Assembly: GCF_029867415.1 (NCBI RefSeq)
Contig: NC_081185.1
Span: forward strand, 70,627,156 to 70,691,155
Reading direction: 5' to 3'
Source of the DNA: Vicia villosa
Taxonomy: Eukaryota > Streptophyta > Magnoliopsida > Fabales > Fabaceae
DNA length: 64,000 nt
The notes under the pieces were generated by a model. It was given only the letters and a program-made list of their open reading frames with translations, searched no databases and was not told the origin of the DNA. This document shows, piece by piece, positions 1 through 12,687 of this stretch. A program made the translations under genes and the position numbers. Each line of letters starts with the position of its first letter. Position 1 is the stretch's first letter.

Positions 1-1921
1 TCAAAACTTATACTTTTATATAAAACCTCACGAAACATAGTTCCAATAAGTCAACAAAACCTGAAGCATAACAACCTAACTTAAGTATACTTAAGTATAG
101 TTAAGAGCACAAACCTGAACTAAGGAGAAAGAAGAGTGGTGATATATTGGGAACAAGGTTAAGCAATTTTCTTTTAGAGATTCAGATTCTGCAGATACAA
201 AGAGACAATCATAAGTTATCGTATAATAGAATACATTACTTAGAGGTGTCAAATGATTTTGCCCCCTCCATTTATTACTATAACATACATAAAACAGATT
301 CCACAAATCCGAAGACAAAGGGATCTTCAAATTAAACATAGAAGAATCAAATACATAAAAATGATAAAATATATAAATCCTCTTTAAAACTAAAATAGTA
401 ACAATAACTAAGTAAAGCATAGGAATATAAACAAATCATAAACATGCTATCTAGTCAGGGAGAGATCTCTCTTGAAAAAATTGTGTTAATTACGGCATCC
501 ACGGTGATTTCAATCGACTAGTAGTATCCTCCACAGTGCATCTTCTATAAAATAAAGAGGCAGTATATATTGCAAATCAAACTTAAAATCAAAACAGAAC
601 CAATGAAAAGGAAATAGAAATCATGAAATTCATTACATTATTTCTTAAGTTATCAACTTAACAGTTTATCAAACTTGTGTAAGGAAAGAAATACAAAGTT
701 AGGAAATCTTGGAACAAACCAGACAACAAACATAACCATTATAAACTAAAATCTTCAACCCACTTTGTGGGAATATTAATTATATAAAGTGAAATTTGTT
801 TCTCTACCTAATTACTTGCAAAAGTTGAATATATACATAAACCATTTATAGAAGGAACATGGTTGACAAAAACATAGCTAGCATATACTGTGTTCCACCA
901 AAAAATTTAAACATATGCCGATAGCCATTTTGCCCAGGACTATAAAAAGAGTTAATTCTGCCAAAACATATTAAGGTCTTATTTGAATAAACAACTTAAA
1001 AAAGCGCTAATAGTATAAACTGTTATTGCATAAATTCTCATATACGAGGTATGCATATTTCTATAACAAATATTAAACACAGTCAAACTCTTCATATAAG
1101 CTATAGGCTGTTTACACAAGATACTCAGAAGAATTTATGGAAATAAACTGAAAAGTGAAAACAACTTATGGAGAATTAGTGATGCCATAAGTCTTTTCTT
1201 AGCTCTCGCAATCAGTCTCACAAGTGTTTATGCTAGTAAATAAGCTCAAATACGTCAATCCAAATACACCCTAAGAGTAAAAGAATTAGGTTGCAATATC
1301 ACTGAATCCTTATTCCCTGTTAGGGGCTACTGATATATTTAAAAATCTGAGCAAAAATTCTACATATGCCTCATATTGAGGAATAGTGTTATGTACTAAT
1401 TGTGCATTGCTTAAGAGTATCTGCCTACACTGTTGTGTTATGGTTTGTTAATCATTTCCTATATCTTCCTCATTCACACACCCTTCTTATATATCCAACA
1501 GTCTTCCTCTTTCACATTCCATACTTGCACTGTCATAACAGCCAAGGGAACAAGCCTCTTGACTACACCATAAGAAAGACTTTCAATACAACAATCCAAT
1601 ACACTATAATTTCACTCCCACTCCCTTAATAATCCTGACTAGACTCTGACACCGCTTGATTGACAGAACAGATTAAACTTATGAATCTATGATTAAACTT
1701 ATCACTGCCTCTTCACCTTAAAACTGGGATACTACAGAACAGATTACAACAAAGGATGTAATTTACACATTTTTAATCAAATAATAAAGTGTTGAAACAG
1801 GGCTAGGTTTCTTCTAAGCTTTAGTAAAATGCAATATGAAAAAACAGCAAGAGATGCATAGCATAAGCAGCATAATGGTGGTCAGCAAGAGATGCATAGA
1901 GAGATGGTTTTAGAGACTTAC
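1..1921. other. AT-rich sequence without recognisable gene
   Basis: I read both strands and find only short open frames broken by many stops, with no domain, terminal repeat or RNA signature I can name. Composition is AT-rich and like an intron or intergenic spacer. Because the right end of a CACTA transposon lies at 2611 and I find no matching left terminus (CACTAC) in this stretch, part or all of it may be the interior of that transposon. That is inference only. Confidence 0.4.
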
Positions 1922-2126
1922 AATCGTGGTCAGCAATTCTCGAAACGGTTTGAGAGCGTCTCCTTTGACTGAGACGAAGATTCAGCCGGAGGCGGAAGAG
2001 TTTGCGAAGAGTTTGAGAGCGTCTCCTTTTATCCCTATTACTCAGCCACGAAGTGAATGAGGAGACGAAGAGTTTGCGAAGGCGGAAGGAGAAGACGAAA
2101 TTCAGAGATTCAGTATCGAAATTCAA
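1922..2126 (-). other. possible captured first exon with splice donor
   Basis: On the minus strand an open stretch begins with ATG near 2126 and is rich in Ser, Arg and Leu. It ends at a good splice-donor context (GATT|GTAAGT, donor at 1921). It contains a local duplication: two copies of a GAGACGCTCTCAAAC-type motif, near 1950-1970 and 2010-2030. I do not recognise the protein. Its position next to the CACTA terminus would fit a host exon carried inside the transposon, but a chance open frame in a low-complexity repeat is equally possible. Confidence 0.2.
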
Positions 2127-2269
2127 GGATGGAATGGTGATTCAAGGATGGAAGGCAGAGATTTTCATGGTAGGTTTACGTTTGGGGAAGAAGCTCTAGA
2201 ATGGTATCCTGATTTCTGAAAAACATAATAACTTGGGAATGTTTTGTTTTAAAAAATTTAATTGTAAAT

Positions 2270-2611
2270 ACCCTACGAGAGCGCTTTTGAAAAGCGCTTT
2301 GGTACCCAGCCCTATACCAGCGCTTTTTGATAGAAAGCGCTTTGGTAACCTACCCCTTTACCAGCGCTTCTAAAAGCGCTTTGGTAACCTACCCCTTTAC
2401 CAGAGTAACAAGCCCTATACCAGCGCTTCTTTAAAGCGCTTTAGTAACCAGCCCTATAGCAGCGCTTTTCAAAAGCGCTTTCGTAGGTACCCCCTACAGG
2501 AGCGCTTTTTTTCCTTGATTTTTAGTTTTGTTTTTAGAGAAGGCCTATAGCAGCGCTTTTGCCAAAAGCGCTTTTGTAGCTGCGTTGCTAAAACTAAAAT
2601 TTGGCGTAGTG
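2270..2611. mobile_element. right terminus of a CACTA (En/Spm) transposon
   Basis: The stretch ends in AAAATTTGGCGTAGTG (2596-2611), whose complement begins CACTACGCC, the terminus that names the CACTA superfamily. Inside it lie about ten copies of AGCGCTTTT or its complement AAAAGCGCT between 2280 and 2575. They are mostly paired as short inverted repeats and spaced by ACCTACCCCTTTACC-like linkers. Such subterminal arrays are the binding sites of the accessory transposon protein (TNPA in En/Spm). The orientation means the element extends to the left. No left terminus is visible, so it starts outside the window or has lost that end. Confidence 0.75.
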
Positions 2612-2744
2612 AAGCTTTGGGTTTTATGTTCTTTTCCCTTTTCTTTTGGAAACAATAAAGCGCGGTGGCCATTTCAAATGAAATATTGAGTCGAGTCAAT
2701 CCTATGGCTTAGATCTCAGATTTTCCCCGCTACACATAGGTAGG

Positions 2745-2747
<3 letters not shown>

Positions 2748-2808
<61 letters not shown>
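2748..2808. repeat. (TA)n microsatellite
   Basis: About 30 uninterrupted TA dinucleotides. The tract separates the CACTA terminus at 2611 from the transposon coding remains that start at 3215. Confidence 0.95.
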
Positions 2809-2809
<1 letters not shown>

Positions 2810-3214
2810 TAATATAATACCATTATAATATCCAAAATTATATATATACATCATTATAGTTCCTGTCAAACAAACTAAATCATGTAAAGTATGATATATA
2901 TACAGAAAGTTTCACATGTAACTAACTCATATCAAACAAACTAAATCAGTAACATCAACAATATTATACTTCAAATATTGTCAACAGTATGAACAAAGTT
3001 AGTAACCATCCTAGAGTACTATAATATTATACTTCAAAAGTGTGATCGTTTCCCGGCCTGGTCCTGCAAAGTATGAACAGAACAACACGGTCAATTAAAG
3101 GCTCAACAACAACAAAAACAAACATGAACCAACATCCACCAAAGAAACTCAAACACAAAGTCATTATCAAAATAATGTATTCCTAAAATTGTTCACACAA
3201 TAATGTATTCATAC

Positions 3215-6200
3215 CTACATGAATAGCTGATGAATATAAAATTGACACAAATCCTCTTTGATTTCTTCCAACTTAAGTCTCGTGTAAGAAGCAGCATAGA
3301 AGTCGTCAAAGTACTACAGAACAAAAACATAATATGAGTGATTTAGTTAAATGTAATAAATTATAAGAATTTATCTAATTAAGTTATAAATCCATACCGT
3401 GATTGGAATCTCTAATTGATTCGTTTGAAGGATTTCTTTCATAAACCTCAAAACATAGTATCCGCAATCTGAACGGTTTCGCTGTATCGGACACTACATA
3501 GAAAAACAAATAAGATTTTATAGTTGTCTTGTTTTATCAAGTAGCATAAATATTATAAGCAAAATTGTGAAAATTAATGTACCTGCACTTTGATCCAAGT
3601 AATGTTGTTTGATTTAGTTCGGGATACCTGTGCGTCTCGTTGACTTCGGAACACTTGTATTGATCTAACAAAAATATAAAAGCATATATTTAGATCAATC
3701 TCACAAATAATTAAATATATAAATATACACGAATATTTAGAACGATCCCACTTACGTATCAATCATTGTCTTCATAGCCGGATAATTGGTCCACTCACCA
3801 TCTACCGAATTCAGAAAATATACCACTCCTCTGATAGGGTTGATAGCAAGCAACAACCAGTGTGCTCTATAAATTAAAGCAATAGGTTATATTAAAATTT
3901 TTCTACGCAAAAGAAACAAAGATTAGATGAACCAAGAATGAGAAACTAACCCTACTGGTCGGGTATTATACGCCCAAAGAATCAGACTTTCTGTATTGCC
4001 AGTGGACAGGAATCTATCGACTAAGCGATGTCTAACTGACTCAGGTTCCGTAGCAATTGTCATTCCGCTGCAATGGATGGAAGACACGAAACGGAATCTG
4101 TTTGACAATGCAGTCCCGCGCAACACTCTATCATACAACAACCATAAATAAAAACATAATAAACATTAGATTATTTTCATTGAAATGTGTAAATAAATTG
4201 TTCGACTAATTAAATAATATATCGGATGAGTGAATATTACTGGATGTATGAGTGCATATTAGCGACGCCTAGCTGTTCATGCGTAAAAATCTCTTCCAAG
4301 TCATCTAGTGCAATATTTGACATGAATTCAATACCAAAGATACCTTCATCCATATTGATTTCACGGAGAGCACCATCCTTCAAATCGGACATATCAACAA
4401 GTGTTCCGAGCGTCGTCCGGTATCGAGGCACAAAAGCACCACCTTTTTTTGCCGCTTGCTTCGGAGGACCCTTGGGTGGTACGCTACGAACTTGTTGTGT
4501 CACTTGTTGTGACCCCCGAGCAGATGCCTAGAAATCATATAACAATCGGTAAAATATAAAATCATGCAGTTTTAGATTCAAATTATATATTAACACTTTA
4601 AATGTACCTCTTTTAGTGATGCAACAGACTCCTCCTCCTGTAAAATCCCTTTACCCTTAATTGCGGGTTTTGTAGGAGCAGTCTAAAATTAAAATGTAAA
4701 AAAAATTAACGTAACAGTGCAGAATTGACATTCGAAAACTAAATGATTCATAATGGTTTTCAATATACCTCATCACCAATGATAATGAGCTCCGAGGGCC
4801 ATGCAACAAATGACCCTATTGCATCTCGCATCAATGTTGTCTCTGAGACCATGTCAGGTACCGGTAGCACCGCATCATGATCTAATACAACATCAACTGA
4901 TACTTTCAGGTGTCCATCCGGAAGCGGTCTATGGTGAACTAAATCTCCCAAAGTGTTGTGCACTTTTCCCTTGCCAACTAGGCGATAATTCGGTGACGAT
5001 AAGTATAGTTGGCAAGATGAAATGCCCTAAACCAATAGTAAATATAGAGTCATTATCATTAATAAAATAGAACAATTTGTAAAGGAAAAAAATATAATTA
5101 CCTCGGGAAATTTTCTTTGACAGTTGATACTAGCTTTATCACTAGTTTCTTTCACCGATGAAGTATTGCACTTGTCTCTCATATACATCTCTTTATCTTT
5201 TTGCAATTCAGAGACTTGTGCTTGTAATTCCTGCAATTTTTGTAACACTTCTTCATTGGTAGGATTTCTTCTCCTAGAATGCTTGTAAAAAGAGGTTGGA
5301 GTCACACCATGACCTTTACCCCTCACCCGACCGGGATACTCAGGAGCATCTAGTTCTCTACTAAGTACGCTTCTATCATCCTGGTCCTCACCGGTGGATA
5401 CCGATTGCGACAAGGTCTCCTGTAATTCATTTACATTTCAATAATTATTAGTGGAGATAAAAAATCAATTATATATTAAAAAACATTTGATTTAATTAAA
5501 GACACAGTGTTATACTTACACATTCAGCATAAACTCTTTGAACATCGGGATCGACAGCTCGATTCTTGCCCACCCGAGCTTCCTTCCACAACACATGTAA
5601 TGGAAGTGAGGTTTCCTCACTTTTCGTCTCCTCTAACTATGCATTGACACAAATGATAAAATCGTCAAATAAAACACATTTAGACAATTAATTAAAACGC
5701 ATTTCTATTTACTTACAATTTTTTCCTCTAAGCGTGCATATCCCAAACGCCCTTTTTTGTATGGATACGCGGCTTTTGATGCTCTCGCACTATTTGTGGA
5801 ACTCCTTTTCCGAAAAGCTTCATCTCTTTGATTTACAAACTCAACCCAATCTTCTTCATCAATGAAGATCTCATACTTTTTTGGACGTCCCGGGGCCTCT
5901 TCTAGAAAGTTTCCTTCTTTATCCTTACGATAGGTGTTTGTTAAATAAGCTTTCCACCCTCTATATCTTTTTCCGGCCAAACCAAGAATGAAGCGTTTAC
6001 GCTCATCTGGTATGTTAAAAGACCTCTGCAAACAAACATACGCAAAGAGTGTGTTAGTATAAGTAATTTAATCAAATTATCGTCAAGATAATAACAACAA
6101 CCATATATGATACCTTAAGCTCGTCCCAAATCATGTCTTTTTTCTCGTCCAACTCTTTGCTTTTCATATTCCATTTAGCTACGGAGACTGGAATATGCAA

Positions 6201-6434
6201 ACGAACAAGTGTACCAATATAGCTTGTCAACTTTGCAGAATTAGGACCAATTGCTTGGTTATCAGAATTCCATTCCAAATTATATATTAATCCTTGGTCT
6301 CTATGTCGAATGATTCCCTTCATAATGGTGATGCCTCGTGCAACTTCTTTTGATGATGTATCGGGTGGAGGATTTGTATCCGGAGCATCTCTATCTTGTG
6401 AGTTTTCTTGTGGGTTTTCTTGATTACTAGCCAT
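3215..6434 (-). CDS. CACTA accessory protein: transposase_24-like region plus Ulp1/C48 protease
   Basis: Minus-strand multi-exon gene, about 11 exons with GT-AG borders. I chose ATG at 6434 (MASNQENPQ); an in-frame ATG also exists at 6464. Exon 1 (6434-6117) and exons near 6027-5718 and 5638-5521 carry the transposase_24 signature (LWKEARVG). A lysine/glutamate-rich coiled-coil exon follows at about 5427-5101. Then come exons at 5028-4773, 4683-4608, 4529-4237, 4133-3950, 3866-3771, 3663-3585, 3495-3402 and 3312-3215. The last ones form a Ulp1-like cysteine protease: the histidine in AHWLLLAIN, and the Gln and Cys in QRNRSDCGYYV. The usual Asp position reads Asn (YFLNSV), which may be normal for this transposon subfamily. 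I see no internal stop in these exons. In CACTA elements this class of protein is encoded downstream of TNP2, as here. Exon edges are read by eye and may be off by a few bases. Confidence 0.7.
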
Positions 6435-6964
6435 TGAACATGTATCAAACAAACTAAAGCACATTAGTACACTATTAATAAGCTAACAATCTATACAAGT
6501 CAAATGGAAGTCAAACCATGCATGTACAAGTAAATCGGAATCGAAATCGATGAAATCAGATTAAGCGTCAAAAAAAAAGTTGTCGGAATTGAACGAAATT
6601 TACATGGCTATGGTAAAACGTCCTCACAGACTCAAAAATGAAGTCGGTTTTCCGAAATTCAGACCCTAATCCCGACTTTTGATCACGGGCAGAAGCAAAA
6701 CCGATAAAAAACAGTCCCGAAATGTAAAGATAAGTGAATGAGCAGCTCCAGAATTGTTAAAATAGTATAGTTACATGTAAAGAAGTCGACAAACGGATAC
6801 ATGGTTCAAAAGTTATGTACAAAACGAAAATATGCACCAAAATTGAATAAGTATTGTAACAATCGGAATACAAATTGAAAAAACTATACAAATTGAATAT
6901 ATAACAATCGGTACAAATTGAATAAAGCACATTAGTCGGAATATGTATACTATTACCTTTTTCA

Positions 6965-7438
6965 CTAATGTCTCTTTCTTTTCTTGGTAGGATTGAGTTC
7001 TACGCGTCTCTTAACAACGCGGACGGTTGGATTGATCCAAATACCCTCATTATGATCATTTCTAGTACAAGATTCATTCTCATTTTGATCGTTTCTTGTA
7101 CAAGATTCAATGTCAACACCAATATCACCTTGATCTCCAATGTTTTCATCAACTATTTTGTTTGATAAAAGCATTATAGACCATTTCGTACTTGTCGGAT
7201 CATTGACATAGAACACTTGTTTAGCTTGAGAGGCTAGAATGAAAGGCTCATCTTTGTACCCCACCCTATTGAGATCCACTTGCAAAAATCCTGACTTATC
7301 CATTCATATGCCATTATTATTTTTAACCCACTTGCAACCAAATACAGGAATCTGAAACTTTGCGTAATCAAACACCAAAATGCGCTCGATAACCCCAAAA
7401 TATGAAAAATTTGCAAATTTCGGATTTAAGTCATTCGC
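6965..7438 (-). pseudogene. C-terminal fragment of CACTA transposase TNP2 (DUF4216)
   Basis: The minus strand encodes a DUF4216 module: YFGVIERI, FGCKWV, GFLQVDLNRVGYKDEPFI and ASQAKQVFYV are recognisable in order, followed by a basic tail (KKRKRH) and a stop at 6965. The transposase catalytic region that should precede it is missing. Homology ends at about 7440, where unrelated LTR-like sequence begins. A TGA at 7304-7306 replaces a codon that is normally Trp in this family (GI-stop-MDKSG). The fragment lies directly upstream of the spliced accessory gene, the usual TNP2-then-second-gene order of CACTA elements. It cannot make a working transposase. Confidence 0.8.
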
Positions 7439-7439
7439 A

Positions 7440-10400
7440 ATTTTGAGTGATAGCAAGAAATTGGAGCTGTTTGTGGTGGATTTAGAATGTTGATGTTGCT
7501 GAATTTTCCTAAGTAGAACTTGTTGGCACTATTTGTTGCACGTGATCTTTACTTGATGTCCATGAGTATTGAAAATCTTGACAGATGCGTGTTGATTGTT
7601 GCAAGTGAGAGATGGTGATCATGCTGAATTTTTGCATATAGTCTTGTTGCCATGAGTTGTTAATGATGATTGTGAATAATTGTTAAAATCCTTGAAGATG
7701 ATGATGATGCTAGTTATTGTGAGGATTAATTTCATTTTGAATCAATTAACATGTGTTGATGTGTATTGAAGCTTGAATTTGAAAACTACTTGTGGATTGT
7801 CATTAGGTTTCTATTCTTGAACATGAGATTTATGCATACTTGCTAATTCTTGAAAATGAACATTGTTGGGATTTGTTGATCCTTGAAATTGCAATACGAT
7901 ATTAACATGCTTAATTGAGGATTCAAGTCCTGAATGTGTGACATCCATACTTGTTGGTGCTTGAAATTGAGAAATTACATGAAAATGCATAATTGTTGAT
8001 AATTCTTGGCACTTTTTTTTGTGGAATCATATTCATGTGTTTGTTAATTCTTGAATTTGTCACGTTGAAAGTCATATGGCATGCTTATTTGAAATGATGT
8101 TTCTATGTGTTAAGTTCAAAGTGTTTGCTTGCATACTTTTGTACTAATTGCCATGAGTTAATTTCTTGTGATTGTGTGTAATTTTGTGGATTGAAATGTG
8201 TATTTCGGTGACCTTTCTTTGAATGCTTTGTGGCTTGTTGGGACTGTTGTAGAGATCTTAAAGTGCAGAATTTTGGTTAGCATTGGTTGTGTTGTATTTC
8301 ATTTACTTTGTCTCATGAAAATGCTTAGAAGACATATGAGCATAATGTGTTTGAATCCTAATTGTTGATGGTGGAATATAACATGATTTGTGAAACTTAT
8401 AGGGACTGTTTTAAACTCTTTTCAATGCAGAATTTTGCTTGTGTAGTTGCTAGTGCATTTCATCATTTTGTTGACTCATGGGAATGTAGAAACTAAAAGA
8501 AATTGTTGTGCATTTGGCTTATGATTTAGTCGTGGATACAAAATGAGAATATAGCTTGTTTGATTGATTAAGTGATGCTATTGAGTGCTGAATTTTTCTG
8601 TTATGACATGAATGCTATCCTCTTTTTTCCCTCAATTTTGTAAATAGACGCGGTGTGTCGGTTTCACTTCAAAATACCATATCTTTTGAACCGCTTAGCA
8701 TTTTTGAGCATGTGAATAGTGTTTCTTGATTGGAATATGGTTTTCGAAACTATTAGAATTATTTATTTTCGGTTTCGGCCGACTTTTTTCACTGATTTCG
8801 CTTCTGCCCCGTCTTGAAAGTCGCGCTTCCGGGCCGATTTTGTAAATTCTAATTGCATATTTGACTTCTTTAGCACATTTTAACCTTGCAATAAAATTTT
8901 GGATTAATTCTGACGAGTTTAGTTTTCTCTGTTTTTACCCGGTTTTGCCGTTTCGGTGTACCGTTGTGCATGTAAATACTTGTGTTGGCTTCTGTAGTTT
9001 TAGTGTACATATTTGATTTGTTTTTTAATACTATTTCATGTTTCTTCTTATTCGCTTTTGTTATGTTTTTACTTTCTGTTTCGTTGTCCATTTTCGGTGT
9101 AGCTTATAATCCAATAACGCAATTCCGATTGCGGTATCTTGTTATCTCTAACGTGTGTGCTAGTATGCAAGGCAACATGGAGGCTCGGGTCAATACCCGC
9201 TCTCGTGTTCTGCTTTATTTGCGGGACACGACATTTATCCTCTCTCTGATTCGCGTTTCTACACGCATCCTTTATTGTTATGCTTGCTTGTCCGAATTTC
9301 TGTTTCCCTTGCAGGTGTATGGTATTCGTTGTGCCCGATGCACACGTTGGCGCGTGATTTACTTTCATCGCGCCGACTCTTGATTGCTTATGCGGATTTT
9401 AATCAGAGTGCTGACATGTTTGCTGTTGCTTTTGCTAGCTCGCTCGCGGGATCCTAGTTTACTCACTCTCTTCGCTTTAGTTTACGGATCATCATCCGTT
9501 TGGTATTGATTCCGTTTCATTTTATTTATCTCGCACTTTATCGCTTTCTCGCATCATCCAATAACATGAGAAGTAGGACCTAGACATGCATCTGGCCAAG
9601 CCCTCGAAAGAGGCTCTGATTTTGTTGGTGTGTTTATATTTGTGCTTTGCGGCAGGGAGTCACGGTGTAATAAGTCCTATATGGCACTCCGTTAAGTCCT
9701 CATGGAAGGCACGCGGAAAGGGTTAGTAATCAACCCCCGCCTAGTCTCATCGAGTCCGTTCGGTATGCGCACGCTACGCGTCGCTTGCTTCTGAACCAGC
9801 ACAAGATCTTGTTATCAAGTATGTCAGGAAAAGGGTTCATGTAGCCGGACCGCCGCCTTTCATATAGCTCGCGTCGCTCGACGTTGATGCTCGGTGTACG
9901 CACGCACCGTTTTCCTTTACGGTCCATGACGGCTTGGTTGCTGAGAGGGATCCGCTCCTCTTGTCTATGGCCCGATCATTTTCGCGAGGTCTAATGCTTG
10001 GTTGACTTGGGTCGATTTGCTCCCCTTGGCTATGGCGGGACCGCTTTTCTACCATTCGAACAGTACCGGTGGTTTTGTTTGCTTTACGAGCGGAGCTCGT
10101 TTGTGTGCTATTTATTCGCTTTCGCTTTTTCCCTCCGTAGGTTGATTTGCTTAGTTTAGACTTGTACCCTTTGTATGATAACATTAGGTAGCAGGCTTTC
10201 CCCCTTAGCTTAGGTTTTCCTCATGCATTCTTTAAAACACAAACCACACTCTTTGATTTTGTTTTCTTAAGAGCTTGTTATTTCCGCTCCATTCCCAGCA
10301 TAAGTCTCCAAAGGTCGAGCGGTGGAGTGTGAATGTAACTCGTTCACCTAAAAAACACAAAACAAACAGAAACTTGTTAGCCGAGCTACGGTAGATCTGA

Positions 10401-10705
10401 TTCTGCAAAACAGATACGTAGGCAGCGGGGTAGGGCCCGTGCGAGCACAATCCTTTCTTTTCCCTACATTTTGCATTCATTTTAGTCCAGATTAGCGTAG
10501 ATTTGTTACACACCCATAGTTTTAGACACATGCGTGGATACCATCGAGTACGATGGGCGCGAGGGGTGCTAACACCTTCCCCTCGCGTAACCGACTCCCT
10601 TACCCTTTTTTCTCTGGTCGTTAGACCGTTGTTTTGTTTTGTGGTTTGCTGGCATTCCCTTCCTTTTCAGGATAAATATGTTAGTGGCGACTCTGTTAAT
10701 TTTCG
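7440..10705 (+). repeat. degenerate LTR-like sequence (F), plus orientation
   Basis: No coding potential. The 3' third has the look of the end of a long Ty3/gypsy LTR: a GAGGGGTGCTAACACCTTCC segment near 10561, then an AGGATAAATATG segment, then GTGGCGACTCTG near 10685, about 20 bases before a damaged primer-site-like TAGCGACACTAG. The same arrangement occurs, on the other strand, at the ends of LTRs A and B. Left and right limits are approximate. The left one is set where TNP2 homology stops; the right one where sequence shared with the leader of element B begins. Confidence 0.35.
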
Positions 10706-10740
10706 CGGTAGCGACACTAGATCCGGGTGTAGGATCTTTC

Positions 10741-10865
10741 ACACAGCAGAATACCCAAAACAACCTTTAAAGATAAAGCAAACAAGTCAAACAAATTTAA
10801 AGTGATCCTAGCTTTAAGGTAACCCCTCTTTTATTTGGAAGCATCCCCAGCAGAGTCGCCAGTTC
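10741..10865 (-). mobile_element. truncated leader of Ogre-like element A
   Basis: These ~125 bases match the corresponding leader of element B (61750-61876): both contain AAAGTGATC, TAAGGTAACCCCTCTTTT and the complement of the same primer-binding site. In minus orientation they follow the 5' LTR at 10866-14691. All further interior, including any gag and pol, is missing to the left, where opposite-orientation LTR-like sequence F begins. Confidence 0.65.
10844..10861 (-). promoter_or_regulatory. primer-binding site of element A
   Basis: The minus strand reads TGGCGACTCTGCTGGGGA, four bases (GAAC) downstream of the LTR end. It is identical to the site of element B at 61855-61872. Primer sites of this type are known from Ogre elements, where a tRNA-Arg primer has been reported; I cannot verify the tRNA match here. 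Confidence 0.75.
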
Positions 10866-12687
10866 TGTAATACGGTGAACTGACTTTATTTGAAATGGGC
10901 GGATAGCAAGAGTCGCCACCGACTTTTATTTTATCCAATTTAAAAAGGCTAAAAGAACAGGAAAAGACCTTTTAAAGATTTTGAGTTCGGGGGGTAAGTT
11001 ATACAAAGGGAAGGTGTGAGGCACCCTTTGCATCCATGGGCTCTTAATTGCTTAGCTAACTTTGTTTGTTTGAAATATTTGAAGTGTCATGTGTGAATAG
11101 TAAAAAGATTACGTTAAGAACTTTAGCTTGTAAATAAGCGTAGCCTTGTTTTGAAAGTATTTGAAAAGAGTGAGAAAAATATTTTGATTTGAATTTGAAT
11201 TTGAAATAAGAGCAAGCAATTAATAGCAACTACCCTAAGTTTTAAAAAATAGTTCTTTTAGTCTTTCGGGCGAAAGGGTCTATCCATGCCATGAGAGGTC
11301 AGGAAGTCTTTCAATTGGATGTTTGAAGGGTCATCGAGATATCGTTCGCCATAAGACTGTGCCTGCCATAAAGAGGGCAGGTAGTCTAAGGGAAGGATAT
11401 AATAGTCATTAATCTTTTTAGGCATCATGCGAGGATACCTTAGCAATTAGGACAATCATCTTTTACCGAGGCAACATCGAGGGACTAAATCTCATATGAT
11501 GATTTTCAATCTTTTAAAGGCAACCTTGCTTTAGGTATCCTCGGAATCGAGGGACTTGACTATTTAGTATACTTAGAGGCAACAAGGCAACAGTAATTAA
11601 GGCAACAAGGCAACTAGAGGGATTACCCTAAAGGTGTGTGGGTGCAACAATCAAGTGGTTAACTTCGATGACATTTATCTTGTAATTAGGTGATTCTAGA
11701 TTCAATTCATGGTTTATCACTCCCTAGGATTACTAACCACGCAATTAAAATAAAATAAAGGCGGAAATAAAATTTACTACGCTATTACAATAAACACCTG
11801 CAGGGATGGGGGAAATTAAAAGGCGGAAGAATAGGAGGAATCAATAATTAGTTTTATCATCTTGATCTTGAGCCTTGATCTTCCTCGAACCCTTTGATTG
11901 ACTCTGATCATCTGAGAATTAACAGAAAATAATGGGGTGAGTGTAGGAGTAATTCATCGACCATTGAAACAAACCCTATTTAATTCCATGAGGCAAAATA
12001 AAAATTAAAATGATAATTAACAAAGAGAGAGTTAGAAACTTAGCTTTTTTGATTGATGGCGCGTAATCGGAGGATACTGGAGTAACCTTGAAAAGTCAGA
12101 CAAAGAAGAGAAATTTTAGTGCATGAATGATCTACAAACCTTAATTGATCAAAGATCTATAAACCCTAAAAAGTTTACAAACCCTGCCCCTGAACCTAAC
12201 AGGTTCATTCAAGAAAACTTATTGTGACCTAAAGGGTTTGTAAGGCTAAAAATGTGTTAATAGATAACACCTACCAATAGCAGCGATTAGTGATCATGAT
12301 TAAAATAAAAATCAGGGTTTAAAGCAACTGAGTTAAATACAAAAAGTGAATATATTAATGTATTTGAGAATTAAAAAAAAATCGAAAGTTCGATTAAATA
12401 ATTTAAAGAGTCATGAAAATATGATTTTATAAAAATAAAATAAACTTCTTTAAAAAAAAAGAAAAAAGAAAAAAGACAAAAAAGGAATTATTATATAATA
12501 AATAAAAAAATAAAAGATTAGAAAACTTATCTACAATCCTGTGTGCTAAGCTCCTAGGGACCTTTGGAACGCATGCACAGCCAGGGGCGTTAGATCTGAT
12601 TTTGTGATGATCTGATGGTGGAGGAGCGAGGGTGTATGGCGCATCCTCATGGTTTGTGTGCACTGGATCCGTTGATAAAACATGACA

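Noticed and set aside
9837..10184. 115-codon basic minus-strand frame
   Set aside because: Located in LTR-like sequence F; no domain and no supporting promoter or splice sites.
10844..10861. tRNA gene end
   Set aside because: The 18-base match is a retrotransposon primer-binding site; no cloverleaf surrounds it.
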